Assembly: GCA_021234155.1 (NCBI GenBank)
Contig: JAJEKV010000774.1
Span: 1-64,000, forward strand
Direction of reading: 5' to 3'
DNA from: Isoetes taiwanensis
Taxonomy: Eukaryota > Streptophyta > Lycopodiopsida > Isoetales > Isoetaceae
Length of the DNA: 64,000 bases
Positions 49,570 to 60,139 of the stretch are shown here, piece after piece (the first letter of the stretch is position 1; every line of letters starts with the position of its first letter). The notes under the pieces were generated by a model that saw only the letters and a list, made by a program, of their open reading frames with translations, searched no databases and was not told where the DNA came from. Made by a program: the position numbers and the translations under genes.

Positions 49570-50270
49570 TGCTCTAGCCCATAAATTAAAGATTGATCAG
49601 GATCCAGGACAGCGTAGCTGGTAAATTTTCGTACAGGATCTAGGTTATATCATGATGATGTGAAATTAATTAGGATAAGGATAGATGAATCACGTGTCTG
49701 TTTATTCTTGGTTGTCTGGATGTATAAAAAGAAGAGTCGATTGCAAATTCGTTCAGGTGTTTTCGATTGCATCTAATAGTCGGTTCTATCAGGTATATTG
49801 CCGCCTTTGTTTGTGATGCCTTTCTTGTGTTTTGCATCTTTGTCATGCCTTTCTCCTCTCTAAGGTAAATGTCTAAATGCTAAATGTCCTACTTTATACT
49901 TAGAGGCTATTTTTCTTTCAACATAAGGCTTTCCAAAAACTAATGTCACTTACCCATGCCTTTTTTGGTGGTTGGATTCTTTTTTTCAATATATGCATAA
50001 GGGAACTAGCAAATAGGGAACTAGCAAATATTCTGTTTAGTGCATTGGTCACGTTGCATGACATGGTTGGTGTCAATGGATCTCTTTTCTAGTTGGTTCC
50101 AACAATGCGGTATATAATATTAAAAATGAAACATTTTTCAAATTACATATTCACATCCATTAAAGGTGCATCTTCATTATTTAGAGATCAATATTCCTTA
50201 ATCTCGGCATAATGCTTCTGTGGATTCTATCGTTGTGTGAAATTATAGCTAGCATTTGATTTGATTTGCA
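49570..50270. other. AT-rich DNA, no gene recognised
   Basis: Only short ORFs. A possible donor-like caggtatattg at about 49,790 and a T-rich tract ending ttgatgtgtgcag at 50,290 could bound an intron leading to the exon-like ORF that follows. Confidence 0.35.
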
Positions 50271-50290
50271 ATATCTTTTGATGTGTGCAG

Positions 50291-50495
50291 AGAAGATTAC
50301 ATCATTGAACTAAATCTAGGTGACTTTTATGGATGGTGGATGAGCACTTTTGGTAACTCACCAGCCTTTGTGTCGAGAGATGCTATATTGGAGGTTCTTT
50401 TGGATTTATTTCGTAACTTATATCATTCACAAAAGTATCATCCTAGTGATGATGGAGCATCTTCAGTTATAAATGATGTTAAATGTGATGTTTAA
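50291..50495 (+). other. Possible terminal exon, unrecognised product
   Basis: Follows tgtgcag and reads REDYIIELNLGDFYGWWMST, then AILEVLLDLFRNLYH, to a stop at 50,495. Composition and the acceptor-like context look like a real 3' exon. No family recognised. Confidence 0.35.
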
Positions 50496-50499
50496 TGTA

Positions 50500-52130
50500 T
50501 TGTGAACACGTGAACCTTCAATAACAAAAAGTAATGATCAACGATGTTAAAGTAAAAGACTAAACTAAATAAATATTGTACTGCGTAATTTCTAAATAAA
50601 GTTGAGAACTGCACAAGTTTTGAACGAAAGAAATATTCGCGTTCTTATAATAATTTGTATGTTAATCCTATTATTATATTTTGTAGTATATTAATCCATG
50701 GTAGTCGGTTATAGCACCTACCTATCATACTGGCGCAAAACAGACGGCAATTGTGTAGGTTGGACTCTTGCATCTTCTTTCGCATCCCAAGAATGTCTAG
50801 AATTGAGAATTATTCGACTTCGCACAAAACTTCTTTTTGCAGCAGGTTGGAGGAGACAAAACAAATATTGTTCGCCATGTGTATCATACTTTTAAATTTC
50901 TATACTACATATATAATGCACATAAGTTTTTTTCACTACCTATATAAAGCAGTCTATTTTGTCCTTAAAAAATGGATGTCTAATAATTCTGGGCTGAGAA
51001 GAGCCCACAGCTTGATATTATTTTCGGTTTCCTAAAATCAGAAAAGGAAAATTCTTTACTTCCACACGTGTGATGGTCCAAACCTCCTTGCTGATCGAAG
51101 AAACCCACATTACGGCTATGGCTGGACCCAAGGCATCTCTATTCACCCATGTTCTGATGCAAACAATGATGGAGGATGACGAGTAAATAAAGTAAATAAT
51201 TATTTACTTTCTTCGCTTTCTTCGTAGAGCTCTGGGCCTTCTTCTTTCGCCGTATTTATCCCTTCTAGCATGCGGATGTGGCTACTTTTCTGTCCCGCCA
51301 TAGCCAAATCCGGCCCTGGTCTTTAAAAATTGCTTTCTTTTCTTCAATTTTGATCCATTCTCTGACCCCTGATCCAAGAGAACCTCAAATAGGAGCTTCA
51401 AATCCAATTTTCTCAACCAAGATCTTTGCTCCACAGTTTTTCTTGAGTGTTCCGTCAGTTTTCCATTGCATTTTTAGAGCTTTATCTATGCCATAGCGAG
51501 ACAAAATATTGTCTCTTTCTATTTTTTCTATGCCCCATTCTATTTCTTCCTTTATATGCCATGTTCGTTTAGGACAATCGCCTCCCTTAATGGTGATAAG
51601 ATAAAGGTCGATGCTGGATAGCTTCCTTCACAATCTTTTGCAAGACTGTTGGCGCTAAAGTGGGCGCCGGCTTCTGCTTCCAAGTTTCAAAAAATTGCTT
51701 CCAAGCTTCAAGCTTCTGCCAGAATGAGGCATTCTGGCATTCCAGCAAGAGCACTATTCCGGCATATATGATATTGCTCTGGTTATGTCTCTGTACAGGT
51801 TTTCGACTGCCCCATTTCCACTGCTTAGATATACTACTCTGGAAGGCGTCCGTCTGAAGCTCTTGGTTTTTGAGATGGGCATTCTGTACCTAATGATTTC
51901 AACAATTTATAGTATGATTTTAAGAATGCAAATATCTCTATATGTATGTGTAAAAAATAGGGTTTTCAAACTGTTTTCTGCTGGGTTCTACGACGTTGGC
52001 TTTTTGAAGTTGCATCCAAGAGCTTTGTGGCTTTTACAGAAGAAGACACTTGCGATATCACATCAAGAGTCAGTGGCCAGAAAATTTATTGCAGATATGT
52101 GGAAAAACCGAGACACATGTATATAGACAG
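50500..52130. other. AT-rich DNA with short ORFs, no gene recognised
   Basis: Several ORFs of 65-113 codons occur, but none has a domain I can name. Around 51,290 and 51,490 the phrase gccatagc(c/g) matches similar contexts near 44,548 and 44,611, hinting at a common old repeat. Confidence 0.3.
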
Positions 52131-52138
52131 ATTTTTCC

Positions 52139-52530
52139 ATGAGGGATCGAAATTTTTCAAACCATATTGAGGTTTTGTTATGGGTCCAGAATTGGCCTGG
52201 TTGCAAAACAAATTTTTGTATCTTATCCAAGGAGCCATGTTTTTGTGTAAGAGCCAAGGAGCTCCGCATGTTGATGAAGAACATACATTCAGGGGAGTTA
52301 GCTCATTTCATGGAGAAGTTAGTTTTCCTACATGAATATCAGCTGGATGTTATAATCTCAGGCTTAAGACTAGTGTGGCTTCCATGCCAACAAAAAGAAC
52401 TGATTGATTTTTTTGTTTTAGCTGCATGATGGCAGACTGGGTAAATATAAATGTTGAACCAAATCAAGTCACGTTTATCAGTGTTTCTAAAGCAAGAGTA
52501 ATACCTTTGGCAAAGGAAAATGGTTGTACG
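52139..52530 (+). pseudogene. Possible PPR remnant
   Basis: From about 52,433 one frame reads INVEPNQVTFISVSKAR, close to the PPR consensus VEPNQVTFISVLSAC. Upstream, 52,139-52,429 is open with HFMEKLVFLHEYQLDVIISG, which loosely recalls the preceding repeat (M..RNVVSWNVMISG), but frames differ. Weak, decayed, and no start or end visible. Confidence 0.35.
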
Positions 52531-52760
52531 TAAAAAAAAAAAGAACCTTGCAGAACTTGAGCTGGTCTTGCTTTGCAACATTGCTCTAGTTTGCGTTAGA
52601 TTTTGCTGAATTTCGGGCTCAAAATTGAAGCCGGTTCATGTAGATTTAGTTGTTGCTGACATGGTTGAATATGTTTGTGGTGCAATATTTTTACTGGAAA
52701 ATTTGCTGAAAGCATAAATGCAACATTTAGTAAGGGATATGTATATCATGGCAAAATGGT

Positions 52761-52772
52761 ACTTTTGTTAGT
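52761..52772. repeat. LINE target-site duplication, left
   Basis: acttttgttagt, identical to 54,445-54,456. Confidence 0.85.
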
Positions 52773-52941
52773 CTTTTTTTTTTTTTTTTAATGAACGTGG
52801 AGCTTTATTACTCAAAAGAATACAAAGAGTACATGGGGACTCAAAACCCAATGGAGAAGATGTCCACTGGAGCAACACTACCCATCACATACATAACATA
52901 GAAAAGCAGAGAATATATATCACCACGAGCACAATTGTTTG

Positions 52942-53559
52942 CTATGAGTAGGTCTGAATCTGAAGATATTGCTTCCAAATGACACTCTTGACGTCATCCT
53001 TTAAGGAAGAACACTTGTACACATTCACAATGCGACTACGAGCATCGCTAAGTACTTGCGCATCTGAAAAGACCTGTCCCTTGAAAGTGAGGAGATTTCG
53101 TCTCTTCCAGATGGACCAGATGATCCAAGCAGATGCTAAATGGAAAGCCCTCTTTGCCAACTTGTCCCAAGAACTAGGATAGACTGACAATAGGACCTGC
53201 TGACTATTCAAGTCACAATAGAAAAGACTCAAAAGCCACTATCAAGCAAGTCGAACATGGTGACATAAGAAAAAGCAGTGCTCAATTGTCTCATCCCTCT
53301 GCATGCAAAGAGGGCAGATCACAGAGACTTCTGGACGAAATCGATGAACGATAGTGTTTACCCGCACGCATCTATGAGTGATCTGCCACCATAAAATAGA
53401 TAGCTTAGGATGGAGCAATTTATCCCACACCCATCGCCAAATTGCTTTACGATGAGGCTCACGGATAACTAAAGGCCACTTTGGCAATGGAGGCAACACT
53501 TTAGGATGACGCAGGACCATACATCGAGTGCACCAGGTGCTCCTCCTTAACACTGCCAT
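52942..53559 (-). pseudogene. LINE ORF2, zf-RVT domain and tail
   Basis: 53,242-53,559 holds the RVT zinc-binding domain (WRWVWDKLLHPKLSILWWQI, then CPLCMQRDETIEHCFFLC with its C-C-H-C residues). A stop near 53,242 divides it from the same-frame tail 52,942-53,232 (AWIIWSIWKRRNLLTF), the typical ending of plant LINE ORF2. Confidence 0.88.
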
Positions 53560-54377
53560 GAACCACCCAGAGCTGGGGAGCCATGTCTTGTGGGTGTGGA
53601 GGAAGTGTAGCAGCTACTTTTTCCCAAATGCCACGGTCCCAACGAAAGAGGAGGAACTTCAATTTGAACTCATTCCACATCAACAATCTTGTCTCATTAT
53701 ACCATGCAAATACCGTGAGTACACCTGCTGCTCGCCACCGACGTTGCGTCAATGGATGGACAGAAGAGACCAGGGGACAATCTGCCTGGCCGTCACCCAA
53801 AGGGATCCACCAGCAACTGGCTGTAGGATCTCTGTGGGCCATTGGATGGAACTGAAACAAAGTGCGCACAGTCTCCCACGCAACTAGCGATCCCTTGAGG
53901 AAAGGAGATGCATTAGGATATGGAGAAAGTGGATAGAATAATGTCCATGGGAGGAGTGGCTTAATGGATGGAGAGCCAAAGGAAATGCACATTTGTAAAG
54001 ACTGGTGGATGAGACGCAGACCTGGAGAATTATCAGCATTATTTAGAATCCGCCATATGAACTTAGAAATCAGCACCTTGCTCTGGAGAAGAAAGTGAAT
54101 CATCCCCAGCCCTCCACAAAGTTTAGGCATAATGCACTTCGCCCAACTAATTTTAACATCAGCCCCTTCCTCAGTGCCACCCCAGATGAAGTTCCTGACA
54201 GTACGAACAATGAGCTGCATCTTTGTCTGCGGTGCCAGCAAGATATGGATGCCATATAAACATGTGTACCACACTCAGAACTGACTTTGCCACAGTTACA
54301 CGACCAGCCATGGATAACTTAGCCGTGGACCACCAAAACAAATGCCTTTCCAATCCCTTAATAATGACATCCCACAC
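53501..54377 (-). pseudogene. LINE ORF2, C-terminal region of reverse transcriptase
   Basis: The first piece (54,171-54,377) has HLFWWSTAKLSMAGRVTVAK, the thumb/C-terminal motif of plant L1 reverse transcriptases. After a frame change, 53,501-54,274 gives FIWGGTEEGADVKISWAKCI and PKLCGGLGMIHF. The catalytic YxDD box lies further upstream and is lost. Frames 2 and 1 show at least one frameshift. Confidence 0.9.
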
Positions 54378-54444
54378 ATCTCCAGATGAGAGGTATATAC
54401 CAACTGGAATGCCCAGAAGCCTAGTTGCCTTCTCATGAGGAAGA

Positions 54445-54456
54445 ACTTTTGTTAGT
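54445..54456. repeat. LINE target-site duplication, right
   Basis: acttttgttagt, matching 52,761-52,772. It marks the 5' truncation point. Confidence 0.85.
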
Positions 54457-54912
54457 TTATCCTTAGCTTATGCTTATTTCAGGTGCTCATTTATTTGTTT
54501 GATTGTTTTATGCAAAAATCGTACTTGTCCTTCTTTGTATTGTTCTTGGCAGAAGGCATATATGAGGGCAGAACAAGATATCCAATCAATAAATAGCTTT
54601 TGTTATATTGTTGCAGAAAAGGTATTCATTGCATCTACATAATTACCATCTTGAATTATATATACATTGGAATTTGAAATACTGTCCTCTTTTGTGTTCC
54701 TTGAATTGAATGCATCAATTTAACTAAGCTACTAATGCATTGCAAATATTATGGACTTAATGTACTATGCCAGATATGACATGTATAGTGTAGTTTCCTT
54801 AAAGTGCCCATGGGATAGCATCTTCAAGTTTTGTAGTTTAATTGACCCTGGCAATTGATGGGTAAAGGGCAGAAGATCTTGAAACGATCATGTCAGACAA
54901 TTAGATTGCCTA

Positions 54913-55074
54913 TGGGTTTGGGCTATAGGTTCTTTGACCACGAACATAATTACTAGTTTTGAATGTTCAATTCTAAGTGGTAAAAAGTTGGTTGTGGGTT
55001 TGAGCAATAGGTTCTTTAACCATGAACATAATTACTAGTTTTGAATATTCAATTCCAAGTGGTAAAAAGTTGGC
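54913..55074. repeat. Tandem duplication, 81-bp period
   Basis: 54,913-54,993 and 54,994-55,074 both contain taggttcttt, acgaacataa/atgaacataa, ttactagttttgaat and gtggtaaaaagttgg. Confidence 0.88.
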
Positions 55075-55258
55075 ATTGTTTTTTATTAGTGGATACAATG
55101 ATATTTGATGTGTAGAAACCTATTATAGGAAGCCACAAATAGGACAAACATCTATAGTGGATGAATTGGCTTGTTCACGTCTTTCATGATTGATTATTGT
55201 ATGCTACATAGGGTTGGTCCAATTCTAGAATAAAGCGCTAAGTTTTATCTCTTGCTTA

Positions 55259-57900
55259 TTGTTGCACCCTTGCAACGAGACGGTATTTGCAGAGGGCATC
55301 ATAACTGCAGTTGATCCTTTTGATAGTGTGAATGATGAAAGGCTGGGAGATGATCATCTTGGAGTTGGCATTGTGAAGCTTCTTATCCAAGTTGATACAA
55401 TCATGTCCCAGGGAAGCTCTAGTGATTGCATTGTGTGCTCTGGGTTGTTGGAGTCCCAAACACAGTTAAGATGGCCAATTAGATATATTACACACAAGAA
55501 TGGTGATAGTTTGGAATGCCCTACTGACATACCCCAAGGCCCACCCCAGGCCATGTGGAAGATTTGGTGGTGGATGAGCATCCTTTGATCACAAGGAAGA
55601 GGCGCTATATTTTCCATAAAAGGCAGCCAAGGGTGCCCAAGAGGCCTAGAAGTGACAAATATTTAGAAAGGATGGAAAGTATGGCCCCAACCAAAGAAAA
55701 CCTAGAGGCAATTAGGGGACAAGAGTGTTGCAACCTAGATTGCACACCGGTCAATCTGATGTGGATGACCTCGTGCGGATAAGGTCCCAATACATTGGAC
55801 AGCTTCAGAAAGATAGGATTAATTTCATCTACTCCTTGTGTAGGAATTCCAGCTATGATGAAGACACAGGAAGGTTACTATATCAATTGAGGGGCCTAAA
55901 GGTATGTATGAGAGCATTGAGATGGATTCTTGGCGTGAGCAAGTCTTCATTCTACAGATACTGGGAGCAGGTTAGAAAAGGGCACAGTTTGTTCCAACAT
56001 GGCAATGCACTCACTTTGAAACCTAGAGCAAACACTCTCAAGGCCATTGCAGTCTTCGAGAGCTTTGTGAGATACATGTCTCAATCTATGCCCCACAAGT
56101 CGAAGGTGAACGAGCACGGTGTGCGAGTGGTGCAAAGGGTGTTGCCACAACACTATATCCAAAAAGAGTGCCTTAAAGAGGTCAACTCCATCCTAGAAAC
56201 TACTGGAGGTAGGCCTCTTTCTCAATCACATTTCAGCAAGTTATGGAGCACTCACTTCTTAGACGTGAGTGTCCTACAACACATGCCATTCTCAAAGTGC
56301 AACACTTGCATTCAACTCAAGGATACACTTGCATCAACTGCAATAGAGAAAGAAAGAATGGCAATTAGGGAGCAATTTGCGAGATCACCAAAGGGACCAA
56401 ATATCATGTAGACGATTGTATTGGGGTGGAGAACATTTTCTCGGATCTGACTGACAGATTTTGTGTATAATTCATGATAAGATGGACCAACACAAGACTT
56501 TCTTGCCAAAGCTAGATCCTTTACCCAAAAGCGTTGTCAAAACTCTTTTTAGGATGAAAGTAAGTCCGGCGGGTGTCTTAACACATGGTCATGGAACTGG
56601 AACCTATGGTCATTTTGTGCTTGATCTATGGAGGGATGATCCAAACTTCTATGAGCTCTATTTTCAAGTGCTTGAGAACACTAGAGAAAAGGATCGATAG
56701 AAGGGAGGAGGTATTCCCCCATCAGCACCCATTTTGAGTCTTTGATGGATGATCAACCGCTTTGTTACCAAAGGCGCGGATAAAAAGCTCACATCCAAGG
56801 TGTCCAAAGTGAATCAAGGAGGACTTGGGATGATTTCCCTTACTTGAGAAACAAGCGCAGGAGGAGCTATGTGTTCAATTGGACAACTGTTGGAAAGAAA
56901 ACAAGAATAGATGGATGTTTGGGGCAATGTCATACTTGGGATGGGAGTATTCAAAGTTGTGGAAAGTGGGTTTTCATGATGATATAGATGCATTCTTTGG
57001 AAGTTCTCCACCAAGCTGGGTTCTCCATGAACTAATGAATGTGTTTAGATGCATTGACCCTAACCCAATGGGTGAAAATGCTTTACTCCACCAAGCTCTG
57101 AAACTAGAGAAGAAAAAAACTTTGGGTACTAGGAACTTGCATAAACTAATAAATAATAAGTTTGAGAGTTAATCCTTTTATATTAGTCTCTAATAGTATT
57201 GTTATCCCTAATACTATAGATTGACATGTTATTGACCTTCAATTCAAAAAATTTGATTGATTTTTTGAAAAACAAAATGGAGTTTGAGGTGTGTACTTTT
57301 GAGGGTTTGGAAGTAGCGTATGCTTTTACCCCAATGGCTTTCATTGTAGATTGGAAATCATTTGGGAGGACTTGCTAGATGGTAAGGATCAGGTTGACAG
57401 GACACACAAAAAGCCACTTGAGTTCAAGTTTTGGATTAGGGATGGAATACCAATCATGCAATATAAGTGGAGGCCAGGTGACAAGTTGTGGATGCATGTA
57501 CAAGGAATCGAGTTGTGGCAAACAAAGGTTCCAAGTGGTTTGTGGGAAGTAAGCCCTCAAAGCGAAGTGGTTTGATCTTCCCGAGTGGGATCCCTTTGAG
57601 GACATCAAGGAAGGATACTTTGTGCTAGTAAGACGATGATGAGGATTGTCCAATATGGTTAGGGGTGGCACTCTCTGATGTAACCACCACTCATGGCTGA
57701 TGGAGAAGAGTTGCGCCCCTGGATTCCAAATTCAATATTGGAAGCCCATTGGAAGACACAAGAAGGGCAACTTGAAGGAGCAATACACCCGGTTCTTTGG
57801 GAGAAGAAGTGGAGGGCAAATCATCGATCCTCAAAGGAGGGAATTGGTGGAGTGTGTGTGGTATGGTCATATCAAGTTCTCACATTGCAAATGACAACAC
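55259..57900 (+). pseudogene. DUF7869-like transposase-like gene, frameshifted
   Basis: Pieces in order on the plus strand: 55,259-55,588 (VFAEGIITAVDPFDSVNDER, like the DUF8039-type module of plant transposon proteins); 55,725-56,411 (helical region with GVSKSSFYRYWEQVRKG and a C-x-x-C segment CNTCIQLKD); 56,461-56,700 (DKMDQHKTFLPKLDPL, then GVLTHGHGTGTYGHFVLDLW); 56,879-57,172 (LDNCWKENKNRW in the frame before the ATG, then FHDDIDAFFG); 57,300-57,900 (KFWIRDGIPIMQYKWRPGD and YWKPIGRHKKGNLKEQYTRF, a possible BAH-like end). The D-x-M-D-Q, DN-x(4)-ENKNR and H-(x)-D-D-I-D blocks fit the DUF7869 family, a DDE-like family known from animals, algae and some plants. I recall this from family knowledge and did not search. 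About five frame breaks mean no intact protein. Ends of the element and any TIRs are not found. Confidence 0.7.
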
Positions 57901-58360
57901 ACACAAGATCCCAAAAGGGAGATGGACAAAGCCATGAGCAACCTCCATGCTATATCATTGTATGAGGGTAGATAATATTGAGAAGCTTGAAAACTTTCTC
58001 AACTAGTGGTTTGTAAAATTTATGAGGAAAACAAGTTACCCAATTCTTTGTGTGTGATGTGTAATTCTATTCAAGCAATCAATTCAGAAATTTGTTTTCT
58101 ATAGTATGAGTCCCATTTTCAGTCCGAGTCCCAAAATTCGAGATTTGACCCACTTTAATTAAATGTGACTTGTATACTATGAATCTAAAACGAAAGTTCA
58201 TATGCATATTTGTTGATTATGTCTTGCATTTTTTTGTATCCTTCATGTTGATCTTGCAACATTAGTAACTTTAACAGAAGATGGCAGCTTGAACGATGGC
58301 TATGGTTCATGCCTGATGGCATGACTCCAGTAGAGTCATAGTTAATGCAATCTATTAGTA

Positions 58361-58390
58361 TACTAGTTATGGTGCCCGACGTTGCCGGGC
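58361..58390. repeat. Element terminus-like hairpin
   Basis: tactagttatggtgcccg, then acgttgccgggc. Arms GCCCG/CGGGC. It closely matches 25,640-25,669, the left end of the insertion in the array, including the actagt start and the cgttg loop. Confidence 0.6.
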
Positions 58391-58561
58391 TTAGTAACAA
58401 TTTGAAGAGGTGGTTGTTTAAAGAGATTTGGAGCAACAATGGAGCACTAAATTTGTAACGTCACCAACATACTAAGAATCTTCCTTCTTTGTCATTTCGA
58501 ATAAGCATTCATTACTTGAGGCCTCAAATTTGTTGTCCCATTTTCATGCGACATACGATCT

Positions 58562-58622
58562 AATGTTATGGTCTTCTTCGAGACATATTTGGTTTCCAAT
58601 GTTATGGTCTTCTTCGAGACAT
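58562..58622. repeat. Tandem duplication, 37-bp period
   Basis: aatgttatggtcttcttcga followed by gacat at 58,562 and again at 58,599. Confidence 0.85.
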
Positions 58623-58974
58623 TTGCTTTCTAAGGCTCTTCTTTGCATGTTGGCATGCATTTTTTTTTACATTTCTTACATGCAGATTCTGTAGTATTGA
58701 TTGAAAAGGCAATAGTAAAGAGTTTCATTTATTCATTTTTTAAACGAACAAAGAGGATTAGTTTTACAATAGAAATATCTCAATAGTTCGGAGAAAATCC
58801 GCAAGTAAGTTGCAATGTAATCTGCTTGAAAACTATACATATTTTACCTTAAAGACGCAACATGTAGATAATGATGTTTCAAGTTTGATCACCCAAGTGC
58901 ATAAAAGTTAACACTTGTTAAATCATAATATGAGTTTTGGGTTCATGCCTGAAAGAAGATCTACCATATACAAT

Positions 58975-59116
58975 AGCAAACCATAGACATAACACATGGA
59001 AAGAAGTTAAGGTTACGATTGCCCAACATTGCCGTGAGTTTTGTATGTTTAATTCAGCAAACCATAGACATAACACATGGAAAGAAAGTTAACCCCAACG
59101 TTGCCGTGATTTTTAC
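58975..59116. repeat. Tandem duplication, 81-bp period
   Basis: agcaaaccatagacataac and acatggaaagaa start copies at 58,975 and 59,056. Both end in a(a/c)ttgccgtga/gttgccgtga. Confidence 0.85.
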
Positions 59117-59126
59117 ATGATGCGGT

Positions 59127-60131
59127 GGCTTTATTTGCCGCCTTGCCTTCCCTGACTGTGCATGTTGGTGGAGCATATGACCACTTCTGAAACGTAGTAA
59201 CCTGCCCTCACCATCAGATGAATCAAATATCCACATCTAAACAACATTGCATAGGTTAGTAATGTAACATGACCCCAATAAACATGCCTTAATTCCACCT
59301 TAAGGGAGTTATCTTTTGCATTACTGAGGAGAACAGGCTCATTTGGAAAAAAATGCAAAGAGGTAATCCATATCATGTGCATCTTCTATCACCTGTCTTG
59401 ACTTACGATCTTTTAAATTCCGGATGCTTATGATTCGGATGCATCTCCTGGCGCTAAAAGTGGTTGCCCATCCGCCAAATTACATATAAAAGGTATAAAA
59501 GGCATTGGCAAATCCTACATCATTGTGCTGAAATAAAGTCTTCTTCCCCTCAAGCTATAATAGAATTGCCTTGTTATCAAGAGCGTAATAATACCCTAAA
59601 AGAAAGTGAAGTTATAGGCCCTCTGTTTGTGTGAGTAAAAAATACAATCGTTTCATTATATAGAATATTATGAACACGTATTTTGCCATCCGAACAACCA
59701 ACAACAATGACATCAATGCAGGAGATGAAACACATGTGTGGATTGAAGTATCGACCTTTAAACTCATGAACCAAGCTGTTATGATTTTATATTCGTAGTT
59801 GCAATGGTCCTTCATCTTTGCAAATAAGCACGAGAAGTCCAATCACTCTTGCATATGCGTCAAAAGTGACTTGTTTTATGTCGATTGATAAATAATCGGG
59901 ATGAAGAAAAGAATAGCATCTACCTTATCAAGGTAAGTGTCCGGATGAACTATGCATGTTGGTGTAAATGAATTCGAGTCTGCATTTGAGCTAAAGGCTT
60001 CACGACCTCCCTAAAATCTGCATCCCCATTTGCCATATGCAAAGATGCCTGTTGTGTCAACACTTAGGAGATCTTGGCGAACACCGGAAGAAGTTTTACT
60101 TTACTATTATGCGCCTTCCAGGTAGAAATCT
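59127..60131 (-). pseudogene. UTP21/WDR36 WD-repeat protein remnant
   Basis: UTP21 (WDR36) is a U3 snoRNP-associated WD-repeat protein of the small-subunit processome in the nucleolus, needed for 18S rRNA maturation. In minus-strand order: ISTWKAHNSKVKLLPVF (from 60,131, after tgcag), then after a frame change LLSVDTTGIFAY; IDVIVVGCSDGKIRVHN and FTHTNRGPITSLSFR (59,774-59,595, followed by gtatta); LEGKKTLFQHND (about 59,553-59,518); ITSLHFFPNEPVLL and KDNSLK (59,382-59,299); a 62-bp GT-AG intron (59,298-59,237); and MWIFDSSDGEGRLLRFRSGH (59,236-59,177), then a frameshift to APPTC. The order and spacing match the central WD region of the ~900-residue protein. Frame breaks, a missing stretch after SLSFR, and no sign of N- or C-terminal parts make it a pseudogene or a fragment. 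Retained introns argue for DNA duplication. A functional gene damaged by assembly errors is a weaker option. Confidence 0.85.
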
Positions 60132-60139
60132 GCAATGAC

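Larger units (their letters stand above)
52773..54444 (-). mobile_element. 5'-truncated LINE (L1-type) on the minus strand
   Basis: The 3' end on the minus strand is a poly-A tail (plus-strand T run at 52,774-52,789). Both sides carry the 12-bp duplication acttttgttagt, a clean sign of target-primed insertion. The element is 1.67 kb, so only the last part of ORF2 is present, as usual for 5' truncation. Minus-strand frames hold the reverse-transcriptase C-terminal region and a zinc-binding RVT domain. It lies next to a possible PPR remnant and has no full ORF. Confidence 0.93.
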
